In this document: piece after piece, positions 35,632 through 46,516 of the stretch
Layout of the letters: each line of letters starts with the position of its first letter
Numbering within the stretch: position 1 is the stretch's first letter
NCBI GenBank assembly: GCA_963751105.1
Contig: CAVVTG010000002.1
Span: 2,808,612 to 2,872,611, forward strand
DNA length: 64,000 nt
Origin: JACVRW01 sp963751105
Lineage (GTDB): Bacteria > Actinomycetota > Thermoleophilia > Solirubrobacterales > Thermoleophilaceae
Reading direction: 5' to 3'
Notes under the pieces: model-generated
Database searches by the model: none
What the model was told of the DNA's origin: nothing
Seen by the model: the letters and a program-made list of their open reading frames with translations, nothing else
Position numbers and translations under genes: made by a program

Positions 35632-35764
35632 GGCTCCTGCAAAAGGTTTGGCGTGGGCGGCCGGAGGCACGAGTAACTACCGCGGCCGGCCGCGAGGACG
35701 AGAGAAGTCTAGCGAGCAAGCAGGGGATTGCCGGGGGCGGTCACAGGTGCGAGACTCGGACGTG

Positions 35765-36181
35765 ATGGACTCGCCCCAGGAGCTCGTGGCCGACCGGTCG
35801 CTCGAGGTCCCTTCCCGGAACCTCGAGTGCATCAGGCAGGCGTGGGCGGTCTTCGAGGACGCAGGGGCCGAGGCGTGCATGGAGGTGCTGCTGGGCTTCG
35901 CGCACCCCGACGTGGAGTCGCGGCCTTACTCTGCCGAGGGGACCGTCCTGCGCGGGAAGAGCGAGATTCGCTCCTTCTTCGAGCGGTCGGCGGATAACGG
36001 GACGCGAATCGAAGCGCGAGCCCAGAGCTTCGAGGAGATCGGCGAGAGCGTGATCGTGCGCGGCTCGATCCGCGTGTGCCACGGCGACGGCTCCTTCGCC
36101 GAGACGAAGGTCCGCTGGCATCACGATTTCGAGGATGGCCTCATCAGATCGATGGGCTGGGAACCGCGCGCAGGCGACTGA
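35765..36181 (+). CDS. SnoaL-like/NTF2-fold protein
   Basis: 138 residues from ATG 35765 (a GTG lies just before it). The pattern NLECIRQAWAVFEDAGAEAC, LLGFAHPDVESRPYSAEGTV, RGKSEIRSFFERS and FAETKVRWHHDFEDGLIRSM is typical of small NTF2-like cone-fold proteins that bind or isomerise small ligands. No specific activity can be assigned. Its 3' end overlaps the convergent metallopeptidase gene by 38 bp. Confidence 0.75.
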   Translation: MDSPQELVADRSLEVPSRNLECIRQAWAVFEDAGAEACMEVLLGFAHPDVESRPYSAEGTVLRGKSEIRSFFERSADNGTRIEARAQSFEEIGESVIVRGSIRVCHGDGSFAETKVRWHHDFEDGLIRSMGWEPRAGD

Positions 36182-36611
36182 CGAACCAGCCCCTCCGTAC
36201 GAAGCGACGCTGACAGAGCCGCCGTGCGCGGCGCTCCATCGCGATGAACAGGGCGTCTCCGTGGGTCCAGCCCAGCAGGTGTCCCCACTCGTGGGCGTGA
36301 AGCCGGCACCGGGTCAGGCGATCCATCGCGAGCCACTCGGGCCAGCTCAGGAACATCCCGGGTCCGCCGAGGTCGGAGCACGCGGCGATCCGTCCCGCCG
36401 GCAGCGTGCGGGCCGGATCGCAGTAGCGGGCCATCTCGGCGTCGGAGTGCGCCCACGTGTAGACGACCGGAGGCGCGTGCCCCCAGACGCGCTCCGACAC
36501 GCGCTGGTAATCGGTGAGCGTGCCCGCACTCGCGCCGGCCGGGGTCAGGGCCAGCAGGGCCAGCCCCAATCCGACGACCTTCGCACGACGTGGGCGATCT
36601 CGACCAGACAC
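36144..36611 (-). CDS. Small secreted metzincin-like protease
   Basis: 155 residues. After a basic N-terminus a signal-like hydrophobic stretch (VVGLGLALLALTPAGASAG) is followed by a compact domain holding HAHEWGHLLGWTHGD, a perfect HExxHxxGxxH zinc motif with the general-base Glu. Cysteines in YCDP, ACSD and RCRLH could form disulfides. Metzincins normally also have a Met-turn; a candidate is FIAMERRA just downstream. The protein is short for the clan. Confidence 0.7.
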   Translation of the reverse strand: MSGRDRPRRAKVVGLGLALLALTPAGASAGTLTDYQRVSERVWGHAPPVVYTWAHSDAEMARYCDPARTLPAGRIAACSDLGGPGMFLSWPEWLAMDRLTRCRLHAHEWGHLLGWTHGDALFIAMERRARRLCQRRFVRRGWFVSRLRAVPSPSI

Positions 36612-36686
36612 GCTCGAGCAGCGAGCCTGACCGCCGCGTCGGCCGGATCGAACCGTCTGCCGCGACCGCCTGCTTTAGTGCCCGTC

Positions 36687-37088
36687 ATGCAGCGGGCGAT
36701 CCTCACCCTCGCACTGACGCTCACCGCCGTGGCGATCGGCTGCGGCGGCGGCGAGAGCGACGAGGACCAGGTGAGGGGGACGATCGAGGCTTTCGCGGCA
36801 GCGAACGTCGACAAGGACTGGTCCGGCGCCTGCGACCAGCTGACCGACGAGGCCAGGAAGGCGCTGTCGGACGCCGGCGAGCTGTTCGGCGGCGAGGGCT
36901 GCACGGGAACCCTCAAGGCGGCCGTCGGTCAGCTCAGCCCCGCGGAGCGCAAGAAGGAGTTCGAGAACCTGAAGATCTCGAACGTCAAGGTCGACGGCGA
37001 CAACGCGACGGTCAAGGTCAACGGCGAAAACGTCCGGGTGATCAAGCAGGGCGAAGCCTGGCTGCTGGACTTCAACCCCACGGGCTGA
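36687..37088 (+). CDS. Secreted lipoprotein of unknown function
   Basis: 133 residues from ATG 36687. Signal peptide with a lipobox-like end (LTLTAVAIGCGGGES; Cys at about 19) predicts a lipid-anchored extracytoplasmic protein. The rest is a small cystatin/NTF2-like cone fold: VRGTIEAFAAANVDKDWSGA, CDQLTDEARKALSDA and a C-terminal strand pair VKVNGENVRVIKQGEAWLLD. Similar lipoproteins are frequent in Actinobacteria. Upstream in-frame sequence is antisense to the metallopeptidase gene. Confidence 0.75.
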   Translation: MQRAILTLALTLTAVAIGCGGGESDEDQVRGTIEAFAAANVDKDWSGACDQLTDEARKALSDAGELFGGEGCTGTLKAAVGQLSPAERKKEFENLKISNVKVDGDNATVKVNGENVRVIKQGEAWLLDFNPTG

Positions 37089-37095
37089 GCGCTGC

Positions 37096-37728
37096 TCAGC
37101 GACGCTCGCGCTGCGAGGGCCCGACGTGCTTGGCCAGCCAGCGCACCAGTGGCTGGGTGCTCTCCAGCTCCGAGCGGATCCTCTTGTCGGCTGCCGGCTT
37201 GTGAATCCACGGCTTCAGCGCATGCCGGCGGTACACCGCCAGCTCCTTCATGCGCAGCCGCTCGATCCGCGGGTGGTCCACCGGGTAGCCCTTCGGAGCC
37301 CGTTTGAGCGCAGGCGGCGCAGGCTCCAACCCGCCTTCGGCAGCTTTGCCAAGTGCCCTCTCGAACGCCGCGGCGCGGCGGCCGTCGTCGATCGCCGCGC
37401 GGTAGCGCTCGAGCTGGTCGGATGCCGGCGCGTGCAGTCCGCCCGCTACGAGCAGGCCGTCGAGCGAAAGCTCCACGTAGTAGCCGCCTCCGCCGCCGTA
37501 GCCGATCGCCAGACCGAACTGCTCCTTGATCGGCGGCCGCATGTGGAAGCGGGTGTCGTGGTAGGGGCGGAACATGTGCGGCTCACCGAAGGCGCTGAGC
37601 TGCGCGGCCAGCTCGCGTGCCGGCTCGACCAGGTAGGAGTCGTAGCGGCCGCGGTTGGCCTTGAACCAGTCGCGGTCGTTGTTGCGCTCCAGGTCCTGAA
37701 GGAACTCGATCGCCTCGGGTGGCCACAT
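37096..37728 (-). CDS. DUF2461-family protein
   Basis: 210 residues matching the DUF2461 (TIGR02453) pattern: EAIEFLQDLERNNDRDWFKA, RYDSYLVEPARELAAQL, DTRFHMRPPIKEQFGLAIGY and GGYYVELSLDGLLVAGGLHA, then LKRAPKGYPVDHPRIERLRM. Members are widespread in bacteria with no established activity. It starts 8 bp past the tRNA-Thr 3' end on the same strand, so it may be co-transcribed with the tRNAs. Confidence 0.85.
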   Translation of the reverse strand: MWPPEAIEFLQDLERNNDRDWFKANRGRYDSYLVEPARELAAQLSAFGEPHMFRPYHDTRFHMRPPIKEQFGLAIGYGGGGGYYVELSLDGLLVAGGLHAPASDQLERYRAAIDDGRRAAAFERALGKAAEGGLEPAPPALKRAPKGYPVDHPRIERLRMKELAVYRRHALKPWIHKPAADKRIRSELESTQPLVRWLAKHVGPSQRERR

Positions 37729-37735
37729 GGCGGAG

Positions 37736-37808
37736 AGCCGACGAGGGGACTCGAACCCCTGACCCCCTCCTTACCATGGAGGTGCTCTACCAGCTGAGCT
37801 ACGTCGGC
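37736..37808 (-). tRNA. tRNA-Thr (GGT anticodon)
   Basis: 73 bases folding to a full cloverleaf: acceptor GCCGACG/CGTCGGC, D-arm GCTCAGCTGGTAGAGC, anticodon stem CCTCC/GGAGG with loop ATGGTAA, and T-arm AGGGGTTCGAGTCCCCT. The central GGT reads Thr ACC/ACT. The discriminator is T and CCA is not encoded. Lies 11 bp downstream of tRNA-Tyr. Confidence 0.96.
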
Positions 37809-37819
37809 GGGTCGTGCAG

Positions 37820-37902
37820 TGGGGGGAGCAGGATTCGAACCTGCGTAGGCAGAGCCAATGGCGTTTACAGCGCGACTCCTTTAACCACTCGGACATCCCC
37901 CC
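37820..37902 (-). tRNA. tRNA-Tyr (GTA anticodon)
   Basis: 83-base class II tRNA: acceptor GGGGGGA/TCCCCCC, anticodon loop CTGTAAA giving GTA, a long variable arm, T-arm GCAGGTTCGAATCCTGC and discriminator A. One position in the anticodon stem (C28-C42) is unpaired, which is unusual. The end of the PD-(D/E)XK frame overlaps its 5' side. Pairs with tRNA-Thr upstream of the rpmG region, an arrangement seen in other Actinobacteria. Confidence 0.94.
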
Positions 37903-38349
37903 GAGGCTCGAGGAACGACGATTGTAGATCGCGGACTCGCTGCCGCGTGAGCCCCGATCGGGTCGCCTGGCTCCACTTCGAACTCGGCGTACTTCGGTCC
38001 GCCGACGGAGACGCTGCGCCCACCGTCGACGCGCTCGGCGGGGATGAACCACCGGCGGCCGTCCCCGGTCAGGACGAACAGTCGATCGAAGCCTGACGGG
38101 TCGATCCGCTTGATCACGCCGTTCCAGCTCTGATTTCCGCCCTTGGTGCAGACGCTCACTTGCCAGCGACCCCGAACCGATAACACGGATGTCTTCACCT
38201 GGACCCTCACCAGGCGACCGTCGAGTTCTGCGATCACATCCCAATGAGGGCTGCTGCCGACCGGCAGCGCCAACGTTCGCTCCCCGCGACGCAAGCCAGT
38301 ACATCGCCCACAGCTCCCCGATGTCACCCTGCTCCCGCGGTGTCAGCAT
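37881..38349 (-). CDS. PD-(D/E)XK nuclease-like protein, frameshifted
   Basis: From ATG 38349 the frame gives MLTPREQGDIGELWAMYWLA then loses sense. Removing one base near 38270-38277 continues as LALPVGSSPHWDVIAELDGR and LVRVQVKTS. Together these are the GE...D...Q-K core of the small PD-(D/E)XK family related to group I intron-associated endonucleases (PDDEXK_5). About 155 residues. The last ~25 residues run into tRNA-Tyr and may not be real. It might be a host endonuclease or a mobile-element relic. Confidence 0.6.
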
Positions 38350-38379
38350 GAAACGAACATACGTTCGGGTGCGGACGGA

Positions 38380-38953
38380 ATGATCGAGGTCCGGGAGATC
38401 GGGCCGACCGACCACGGCGCCGCCGCCCGCGTCATCACCGACGCCCTCCTCGACGATCCCGGCTGGCTCGCCGTCGGACCCGATCACCGGGCTCATCGGC
38501 ACGCCGTGGCGCTCCGCTATCACCGCGCCGCCCTCACCGTCACCCACCGCTTCGGCGGGCCGATCTACGGCGCGTTCGGACCCGGCGAACAGCTCGCCGG
38601 CGTGGCCGCCACCTTCGCCGCCGGCCTCTATCCGCCGCCGGCCTGGACCCTCGCCAAGTTCGTGCCGGGCTTCCTGCTCGCCGGGCCCGCGCCGATCGTG
38701 CGCGGCCTGCGCTTCTCAAGGATCCAGGATCAAGGACACCCCGCGGAGGAGCACGTCTTCCTCTGGTTTCTGGCCGTCGACCCCGGGCAGCAGCGGAGGG
38801 GTGCCGGCCGCGCCCTTCTCGCGCGCGTGTTCGAGGACGCGGCCGCGCCCGTCTACCTCGACACGAGCAATCCGGCCAACGTTCCCTACTACGCGAGCTT
38901 CGGCTTCGAGGAGACCGGGCGCGCGCCGCTCCCGCGCGGCGCCACCCTGTGGT

Positions 38954-38970
<17 letters not shown>
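38380..38970 (+). CDS. GNAT-family N-acetyltransferase
   Basis: 196 residues. IEVREIGPTDHGAAARVITD is the usual opening. The acetyl-CoA loop follows VFLWFLAVDPGQQRRGAGRA, with QQRRGAG as the Q/RxxGxG/A motif, and the C-terminal PANVPYYASFGFEETG is the standard strand-helix end. Substrate unknown. Its last 17 bases overlap the sigma-factor gene on the other strand. Confidence 0.88.
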
Positions 38971-40108
<1,138 letters not shown>

Positions 40109-40313
40109 TCCCTCGCTCCTTATGACACCGCTGACGCCCCCGGAAGGGCCTGTCTCAATGTCGATTTTTTAGATCCGCGGGGGCGCCGCGAGGGGCTGAG
40201 CTCGTTGGGCCAGGTCCAAGGCGTAACAGCCGCGGCCAGTCTACAACGGGTTTGTGCGGATTGCCCCGTGGCCCCCACCCGCTTCTCCTCCGTAAGTACA
40301 GTGGACCTTGGCC
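40109..40313. promoter_or_regulatory. Divergent promoter region, sigA / folE2
   Basis: 205 bp separate the divergent starts. The spacer has a T6 run at 40164-40169 and GC-rich dyads (GCGGGGGCGCCGCG area) that could form a sigA leader hairpin. A sigA ribosome-binding site (AAGGAG on the minus strand) is clear; promoter hexamers are not. Confidence 0.35.
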
Positions 40314-41309
40314 ATGACAGAGCGAATCGCGCTGCCCGGCAGCGACGTCCAGGCCCGCCGCCCCTCCACCCACGTGAGCCTCTCGCGGGTGGGCGTGACC
40401 GGTGTTGAGAAGGTCATCCGCATCCAGGTGGACGGGCACGAGCAGCTCTACTACGCGGAGCTCGAGTGCTTCGTGGACCTCGGACCGGAGCAGAAGGGCG
40501 CGCACATGTCGCGCTTCGAGGAGGTCGTGAACGAGGCCATCGACGAGGTGATCCTCGGCGAGGCCTTCAAGGCCGAGACGCTCGCCGCCCACATCGCCGA
40601 GCGCGTGCGCGACCGCCAGCAGGCCCGCCGGGCGGAGGTCACGATCGCCGCCCGCTATCCCGAGCACAAGCTGGCACCCGCGTCCGGCAGTCCCACCCAG
40701 GAGATCTACACGCTGTTCGGCGCGGCCGTGGCCTCGGCCTCGGGCACGCGCCGGATGGTGGGAGTCGAGGCGCAGGGCATGACCGCCTGCCCGTGCGCGC
40801 AGGAGATGGTCATGGAGCGCTCGCAGGAGCGCCTGACCGAGGCCGGCTTCAGCGACAGCGAGATCGCCCGGGTGTTCGAATCGGTGCCGGTGGCCACTCA
40901 CAACCAGCGCGGCATCGGCACGCTCTACGTCGGCTGCCCCGAGGGCTGCGAGCAGCCCATCGAGGCCGCCACCCTGCTGGAGATCGTGGAGAGCTCGATG
41001 AGCTCCGAGATCTACGAGCTGATGAAGCGCTCCGACGAGGTCGAGGTGGTGGAGAAGGCCCACATGCACCCGCGCTTCGTGGAGGACTGCGTGCGCGAGA
41101 TGGTGCGCATGGCCAGCGAGCGCTTCGCCTCGCTGGGCGAGCAGGCCTTCATCTCCGCGCGCCAGGAGAACCTGGAGACGATCCACAAGCACAACGTGGT
41201 GGCCGAACGTCACGGCCTGCTGGGCGAGCTACGTCACGAGCTCGAGGAGGGCGCACGAGCTCCTCACCACGTGTCGATGCAGGAGTGGCTGCAGTCGGAC
41301 GGGGCGTAG
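40314..41309 (+). CDS. folE2: GTP cyclohydrolase, FolE2/MptA type
   Basis: Converts GTP to dihydroneopterin triphosphate, the first step of folate (and possibly queuosine) synthesis, using the zinc-flexible type IB enzyme. 331 residues from ATG 40314. Family marks are VQARRPSTHVSLSRVGVTGV, AELECFVDLGPEQKGAHMSR, the metal Cys in GMTACPCAQEM, and ATHNQRGIGTLYVG. A TTG six bases earlier is a possible alternative start. Not linked to other folate genes here. Confidence 0.9.
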   Translation: MTERIALPGSDVQARRPSTHVSLSRVGVTGVEKVIRIQVDGHEQLYYAELECFVDLGPEQKGAHMSRFEEVVNEAIDEVILGEAFKAETLAAHIAERVRDRQQARRAEVTIAARYPEHKLAPASGSPTQEIYTLFGAAVASASGTRRMVGVEAQGMTACPCAQEMVMERSQERLTEAGFSDSEIARVFESVPVATHNQRGIGTLYVGCPEGCEQPIEAATLLEIVESSMSSEIYELMKRSDEVEVVEKAHMHPRFVEDCVREMVRMASERFASLGEQAFISARQENLETIHKHNVVAERHGLLGELRHELEEGARAPHHVSMQEWLQSDGA

Positions 41310-41366
41310 GTCCCACCTTTAAGGGATGCACGACTTTCTCATACAAACGTCCAGCAAAGGTTTCCT

Positions 41367-41876
41367 ATGTCAAGCTCATTGGGAAGTCTCGCCGATGAGG
41401 ACTTGGCGTATACGCAATACGGAGGCTCCGTGAACGACAGCCGGCACATACCCCTTTCCCAGGACGCGGCGCTGGTCGTGGCCCTGGCCGGCACCGCAAT
41501 GCCCTTTGCCCACTCGTCCGAGGACGAGGCCGAGCGCTGGCTGCGCGCGCTCCGGCTGCACGGCGAGGTGGGCGCTGCGCTGCAGGGACTCGGCGTGGGC
41601 GAGGCCCCGCTCTCGGGTGACGAGGCGGCCCGCGCCGCGGCCGAACCCGACACCCCTCCGCACGGACCCGAGGTGCTCGAGACCGTGGCGCGTCGCGCGA
41701 GCGACTTCGCACACGCCCGCGGCGGCGAGACGGTGAGCACCACCGACCTCACCTACTCGGTGCTCGACGTGTACGGCGAGCTGTTCGAGCAGACGCTCTA
41801 CCTGCGCGGCACGACCAGCGAAGAGCTGCTCGAGCGCCTCAGCGGCGCGAGTGCTGCGGAGGCGCCGAAGAGCTGA
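41367..41876 (+). CDS. Hypothetical protein with a weak Clp-N-like helical pattern
   Basis: 169 residues, mostly helical. The arrangement of an early ALVVALAGTAMPFAHSSEDE helix, a central VARRASDFAHARGGETVSTT, and LTYSVLDVYGELFEQTLYLR resembles one Clp N-terminal repeat unit, but no motif is decisive. The first ~20 residues may be extra; a GTG at about 41430 gives a start at NDSRHIPLS. The 3' end overlaps the convergent DUF3817 gene by 38 bp. Confidence 0.6.
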   Translation: MSSSLGSLADEDLAYTQYGGSVNDSRHIPLSQDAALVVALAGTAMPFAHSSEDEAERWLRALRLHGEVGAALQGLGVGEAPLSGDEAARAAAEPDTPPHGPEVLETVARRASDFAHARGGETVSTTDLTYSVLDVYGELFEQTLYLRGTTSEELLERLSGASAAEAPKS

Positions 41877-42147
41877 GCCCGGGGCGCCGCGCCAGGTACT
41901 CGATGCCGGCGGTGCTGCCCACTGGGCCGAGCGGGGACACGGTGGCCGCCAGCAGCGGCCAAGGGAACGTGCCGCGCTTGCAGCCGTAGGCCACCAGCAG
42001 GCAGAGGATGATCCAGCCCACTCCGTGCGTCCAGCCGAGCACCTGCTCCGCCCCCTCGCCCAGGCCACCGATGGCCACCACGAGCAGCGCGGCGAAGATG
42101 CACACCTCGGCGATCGAATAGATCCGCACGGCCTGGAAGTAGGACAC
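41839..42147 (-). CDS. DUF3817-family small membrane protein
   Basis: 102 residues with three membrane segments: YSIAEVCIFAALLVVAIG, then VGWIILCLLVAYGCKRG, then FPWPLLAATVSPLGPVGSTA. The HGVGWI and GPVGS patterns and the length match DUF3817 integral-membrane proteins common in Actinobacteria, function unknown. Adjacent and parallel to the TVP38-like gene 12 bp upstream. Confidence 0.75.
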   Translation of the reverse strand: MSYFQAVRIYSIAEVCIFAALLVVAIGGLGEGAEQVLGWTHGVGWIILCLLVAYGCKRGTFPWPLLAATVSPLGPVGSTAGIEYLARRPGLSSSAPPQHSRR

Positions 42148-42158
42148 GGCCTCTGAGA

Positions 42159-42821
42159 CTAGGCCGGGCGCGGGCGGCGACCCGCCACGATCTGCCGGCG
42201 CACGAACAGCGCGCCGGCGAGCGCCAGCACCACCAGCAGCGCGACGGCGATGATCGCCTCGGGCGAGGTGAGGTCGCTGAGGCTGCCGCCGAGCGCCACG
42301 TAGGCGAACACCTTGGGGGCGCCGCCCACCACGGTGCCCAGTCCGAGCTGGTCGAACCGCAGCTTGGTGAGCCCGGCGCTGTAGTTCACGAGACCCCAGG
42401 GCAGTAGCGGCACGATCCTCGACTCCATGACCGCCACGGCGCCGTGCCGGGTGAGGAAGTCCTCCAGCGACTTGGTGCGCTCGGGCAGCAGCGTGCCGAA
42501 GTGCTGGCCCGCCAGACGGCGAGAGATCGCCATCTGCACGAGCGAGGCCACCGTGACGCCGATCAGGGCAAGCGGAAAGCCCGCCAGGGTCCCGAACAGG
42601 AGGCCGGTGGCGCCGGCCAGAACCGGCCAGGTGATCACGAAGTTGGCCACCACGAACAGCGGGACGTAGACGAGCAGCGCCCAGGCGCCGAGGTCCTCGC
42701 CGAAGTCGCGCGCCTCGTCCGGCGACGGCACCGAGCCGGTGACCAGCACGGCCGCGAACAGCGTCCCCGCCACGGCGCCGAAGGTGGCGATGCGTGCGAT
42801 CGCCGCTCGGCGGGAGTCCAT
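42159..42821 (-). CDS. TVP38/TMEM64 (VTT/DedA-like) membrane protein
   Basis: 220 residues. Around five hydrophobic segments flank the VTT signature: FVITWPVLAGATGLLFGTLA with GFPLALIGVTVASLVQMAIS, then AVMESRIVPLLPWGLVNYSA (the conserved R-x-P and NY-x-AG). Family proteins are thought to act as lipid scramblases or ion-coupled transporters. Likely co-transcribed with the DUF3817 gene. Confidence 0.85.
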   Translation of the reverse strand: MDSRRAAIARIATFGAVAGTLFAAVLVTGSVPSPDEARDFGEDLGAWALLVYVPLFVVANFVITWPVLAGATGLLFGTLAGFPLALIGVTVASLVQMAISRRLAGQHFGTLLPERTKSLEDFLTRHGAVAVMESRIVPLLPWGLVNYSAGLTKLRFDQLGLGTVVGGAPKVFAYVALGGSLSDLTSPEAIIAVALLVVLALAGALFVRRQIVAGRRPRPA

Positions 42822-42888
42822 GTGAATCAGGGTAGACCGTGATTCGCCTCTCAGGTCACTCTCAGCTTGTCCGCGCCATCATGGGAGC

Positions 42889-43583
<695 letters not shown>

Positions 43584-43587
<4 letters not shown>

Positions 43588-44855
43588 GCCGGCTGCCGAT
43601 CCGCTGGCGGCTGACCGCGGCGTTCGCGCTGGCGATGGTGCTGGTGCTCGGCGCCGCGGCCGTGTTCGTCTACCTCGAGCTGAAGGGTGACCTGAACGAC
43701 TCCATCGATTCCGCGCTGGAGTCCGGGACCGCGCCGGGCGACTCGGAGGAGGGCTTCTCGCTCGTTGTGTCGCCCGGAGAGCGGGTGGACGACGCGATCG
43801 TCTCGCCCGACGAGCTGGCGCGCGCCCGCGAGGAACCGGTGGTGGTGGAGCGCTCGGTCCCAGGGGTCGAGGGCGAGGCGCGCATCCTCGCCCGCCCGGC
43901 GCCCGGCGGGGGCGTGGTGGTGGTGGGCCGCTCGCTGGAGGACCGCGACGAGACGCTGGCCGGGGTGCTCGCTTCGTTCGCCGTGGGGGGTCCGCTGGCC
44001 GTTCTGGCCGCGTCGCTGTTGGGCTATCTCCTGGCCGGCGTCGGGCTGCGTCCCGTGGAGGCCATGCGCCGCCGGGCGAGCGAGGTGTCGTTCGGCGGGC
44101 CCGACTCGGTTGAGCGGCTCCCCCTCCCGGCGGCCGACGACGAGGTCCGCCGCCTGGGCGAGACCCTCAACGAGATGCTCGACCGCCTGCGCGGGTCCTA
44201 CGAGCGCGAGCGGCGCTTCGTGGCCGACGCGAGCCACGAGCTGCGCACGCCGCTGTCGGTCCTGAAGGCGGAGCTCGAGACCACGCTGCGCTCGCCGGGC
44301 CTCGACGCGGACGCGCGCGAGTCGCTCGGCGCCGCTCTGGCCGAGACCGACCAGCTCGCCCAGCTGGCCGACGACCTGCTGCTGATCGCCCGCTCGAGCG
44401 AGGGCGGGTTGCCGCTCCAGCGTGAGCCCGTGGCGGTCGACGAGCTGCTCGAGCAGGCGGCGCGGCGCTTCGAGGAGCGAGCGCGCTCCGAGGATCGGTC
44501 GATCGCGGTCGAGGCGCCCGAGGGGTTGTCGGCGTCGCTCGACCCGCTGCGCGTGCGCCAGGCGCTGGGCAACCTGGTGGACAACGCGCTGCGCCACGGG
44601 TCGGGGCCGGTCGTCCTCAGCGCTCGGGCTGCTGATGACGGCGGGGTCGAGATCACCGTGCGCGACGGGGGCGCAGGGTTCTCCGACGAGCTCGCCCCTC
44701 GCGCCTTCGAGCGCTTCACGCGCGGGGACGCGGGGCGTGGGCGAAGCGGCGGCGCCGGCCTGGGCCTGGCCATCGTCAGCGCGATCGCCGAGGCGCACGG
44801 CGGCGCCGCGGCGCTCGACGGGCGGGCGGGCGTGCGGCTCTCCCTCCCCGGCTGA
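43584..44855 (+). CDS. HAMP-domain sensor histidine kinase
   Basis: 423 residues. Two membrane helices (11-31 and ~133-153) enclose a ~100-residue extracytoplasmic sensor; a HAMP domain follows (VGLRPVEAMRRRASEVSF). The H-box is VADASHELRTPLSVLK with His218, N-box NLVDNALRHG, G1 VRDGGAGFS and G2 GGAGLGLAIV. Complete kinase. It should phosphorylate the regulator encoded just upstream. Confidence 0.94.
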
Positions 44856-44870
44856 CTACGCTTCAGGGCG

Positions 44871-45284
44871 GTGCACACGCTCCTCGTCTACGGCCCCACC
44901 GACCGCGCCGACGCCGCGCTGCGCTCGGTCGCCCGCCGGGCCCGCGACGAGGGCGACGACCTCACGGTCGTGTCGCTCGTCATCCAGGAGCCCACGGGCT
45001 CGCCGCGCTGCTGCAGCACCAACTCGGCGCTCTGGAACGAGATCTGCCGCGACCTGGCCGGCCGCGATCTGATGCGGGCCTGGATGACGCTCGACGGCGA
45101 CGACAGCGTTCGCCTCGACACCATCGCCACCCCGGCCTGGCACCCGGCGGACACCCTCACCGCCGAGGCGCTCACCCGCGGCGCGGACGAGATCGTGCTC
45201 GCCGATCCGGGCGCCAGCGGCCTCGGTCGCCTGGAGCGCCGGCGGCTGCGCAGGCGCAGCCCGCTTCCCGTCAGCGCCGGCTGA
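44871..45284 (+). CDS. Hypothetical small protein following the two-component system
   Basis: 137 residues from GTG 44871, 15 bp after the kinase. A Rossmann-like start (HTLLVYGPTDRADAALRSVA, then GDDLTVVSLVIQEPTG) and a C-terminal ALTRGADEIVLADPGASGLG vaguely resemble the universal stress fold, but the ATP-binding Gly motif is not obvious. A central CC pair is present. Position suggests it belongs to the two-component operon. The last 14 bp overlap the convergent beta-propeller gene. Confidence 0.6.
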   Translation: MHTLLVYGPTDRADAALRSVARRARDEGDDLTVVSLVIQEPTGSPRCCSTNSALWNEICRDLAGRDLMRAWMTLDGDDSVRLDTIATPAWHPADTLTAEALTRGADEIVLADPGASGLGRLERRRLRRRSPLPVSAG

Positions 45285-46501
45285 GGATCCCGGCCCGGAT
45301 CGTCCCGGTGCGCATGCGCTGCGGGTGGTTGCCCACCTTGATGCGGGCCACCTCGCGCGCCTTGCGCCAGGAGATCACCGACACGCGGTCGTCGCCGGCC
45401 ACCGAGACGAAGCAGTAGCGCCCGTCCTCGCTCGTGGTCGACCAGTACGGCGTGCGGCCCACCGGGATGATGCGCTCCGGCTGAAGGGTGCGGCGGGTGA
45501 CCACCGCGGCGTAGTCCGACATCGAACCGGCCACGCAGAACTTCGTCCCGCGCGGGTTGATCGTCAGCCCGTGATGCGCGGAATCCAGCAGGTACTCGGT
45601 GCGGGGCAGGTTCCTCGACCTCCTGCTCTTCGGCAGCACGGCGAGGCGTGTGGGCCGGTCTCGCTTGAGGTCGTACTCCACGAAGCCGTGGAAGAAGGAG
45701 AGCTGGAAGTAGACGAAGCGCTCACCGGGCGCGATCGCCATCGGGCGCACCGCCGAGCTGAGGCCGGGGACGCCGAAGTCGGCCAGCTTCTGGGCCATGT
45801 TGATCTTGCGCTTGACACGCAGGGTGCGCGCGTCGATCACCTCGAACACGCGCTCGCCCTTGCCGGCGTCCTCCGAGGGGTCGTCGGTGTCGGTGAAGAC
45901 GGTGCCGATGCTCCCGTGGAAGATCGTGCTGCCGTCCTTCGAGTAGTTGACCTCGTGCGGCTGGTCGCCCGAGGGGATGCGGCCGACGATGCGGCCGTTG
46001 CGCGTGTCGAGCACGTTGACGTTGCGGGCGGTGGAGGCCGAGACCAGCAGCCGCCGGCCGTCGGGCGAGAGCGCCATGTGGTCGGCGCGGGTGCCGTCGA
46101 CCTTCGTCCGCCAGACGATCTTGCGCGTGCGGAGGCTGATCGAGACCACGTCGGCGAAGCTCGGCCGCGAGAAGTAGACGAAGCGACCGTTCCTCGACAC
46201 GAAGCCGTCGTCCACGTACTGGTTGTTGCCCTCGCCCACTCGCTCGCGGATGAGGTCGAAGATGGCCCTGCGCCCCGGGTCGGCGTTGATCTCGGCCAAG
46301 CGCTCGAGCCTCGTCGGGGATCACGTTGAGGCGGGCGAGCCGCTTGAAGCCGTTGACGGCGATCACGTCCGCCGTGCCGGCCCAGTTGTTGGAGACCACG
46401 AGGACATCCTGCGTGGGCTTCTGCGCCACGGCGACGCCCGGCATGGCGGCCATTGCGACCGCCATCCCGGCAACCAGTGTTCGCGCCACCCTCCCCGCCA
46501 T
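45271..46501 (-). CDS. Secreted YVTN-type beta-propeller protein, frameshifted near the N-terminus
   Basis: ATG 46501 starts a signal peptide (ARTLVAGMAVAMAAMPGVAV) and a first propeller blade (QDVLVVSNNWAGTADVIAVN). One extra base at about 46300-46312 shifts the frame; the rest reads cleanly as propeller repeats such as NGRFVYFSRPSFADVVSISL, HMALSPDGRRLLVSASTARN, LDTRNGRIVGRIPSGDQPHE and TPYWSTTSEDGRYCFVSVAG. Corrected length is about 409 residues. Such proteins are usually surface or periplasmic; ligand unknown. Confidence 0.8.
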
Positions 46502-46516
46502 CAGCGGGACGGCAGA

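Noticed and set aside
37771..38547. 258-codon minus-strand frame across both tRNAs
   Set aside because: It only captures the PD-(D/E)XK N-terminus, then runs off-frame and through tRNA genes.
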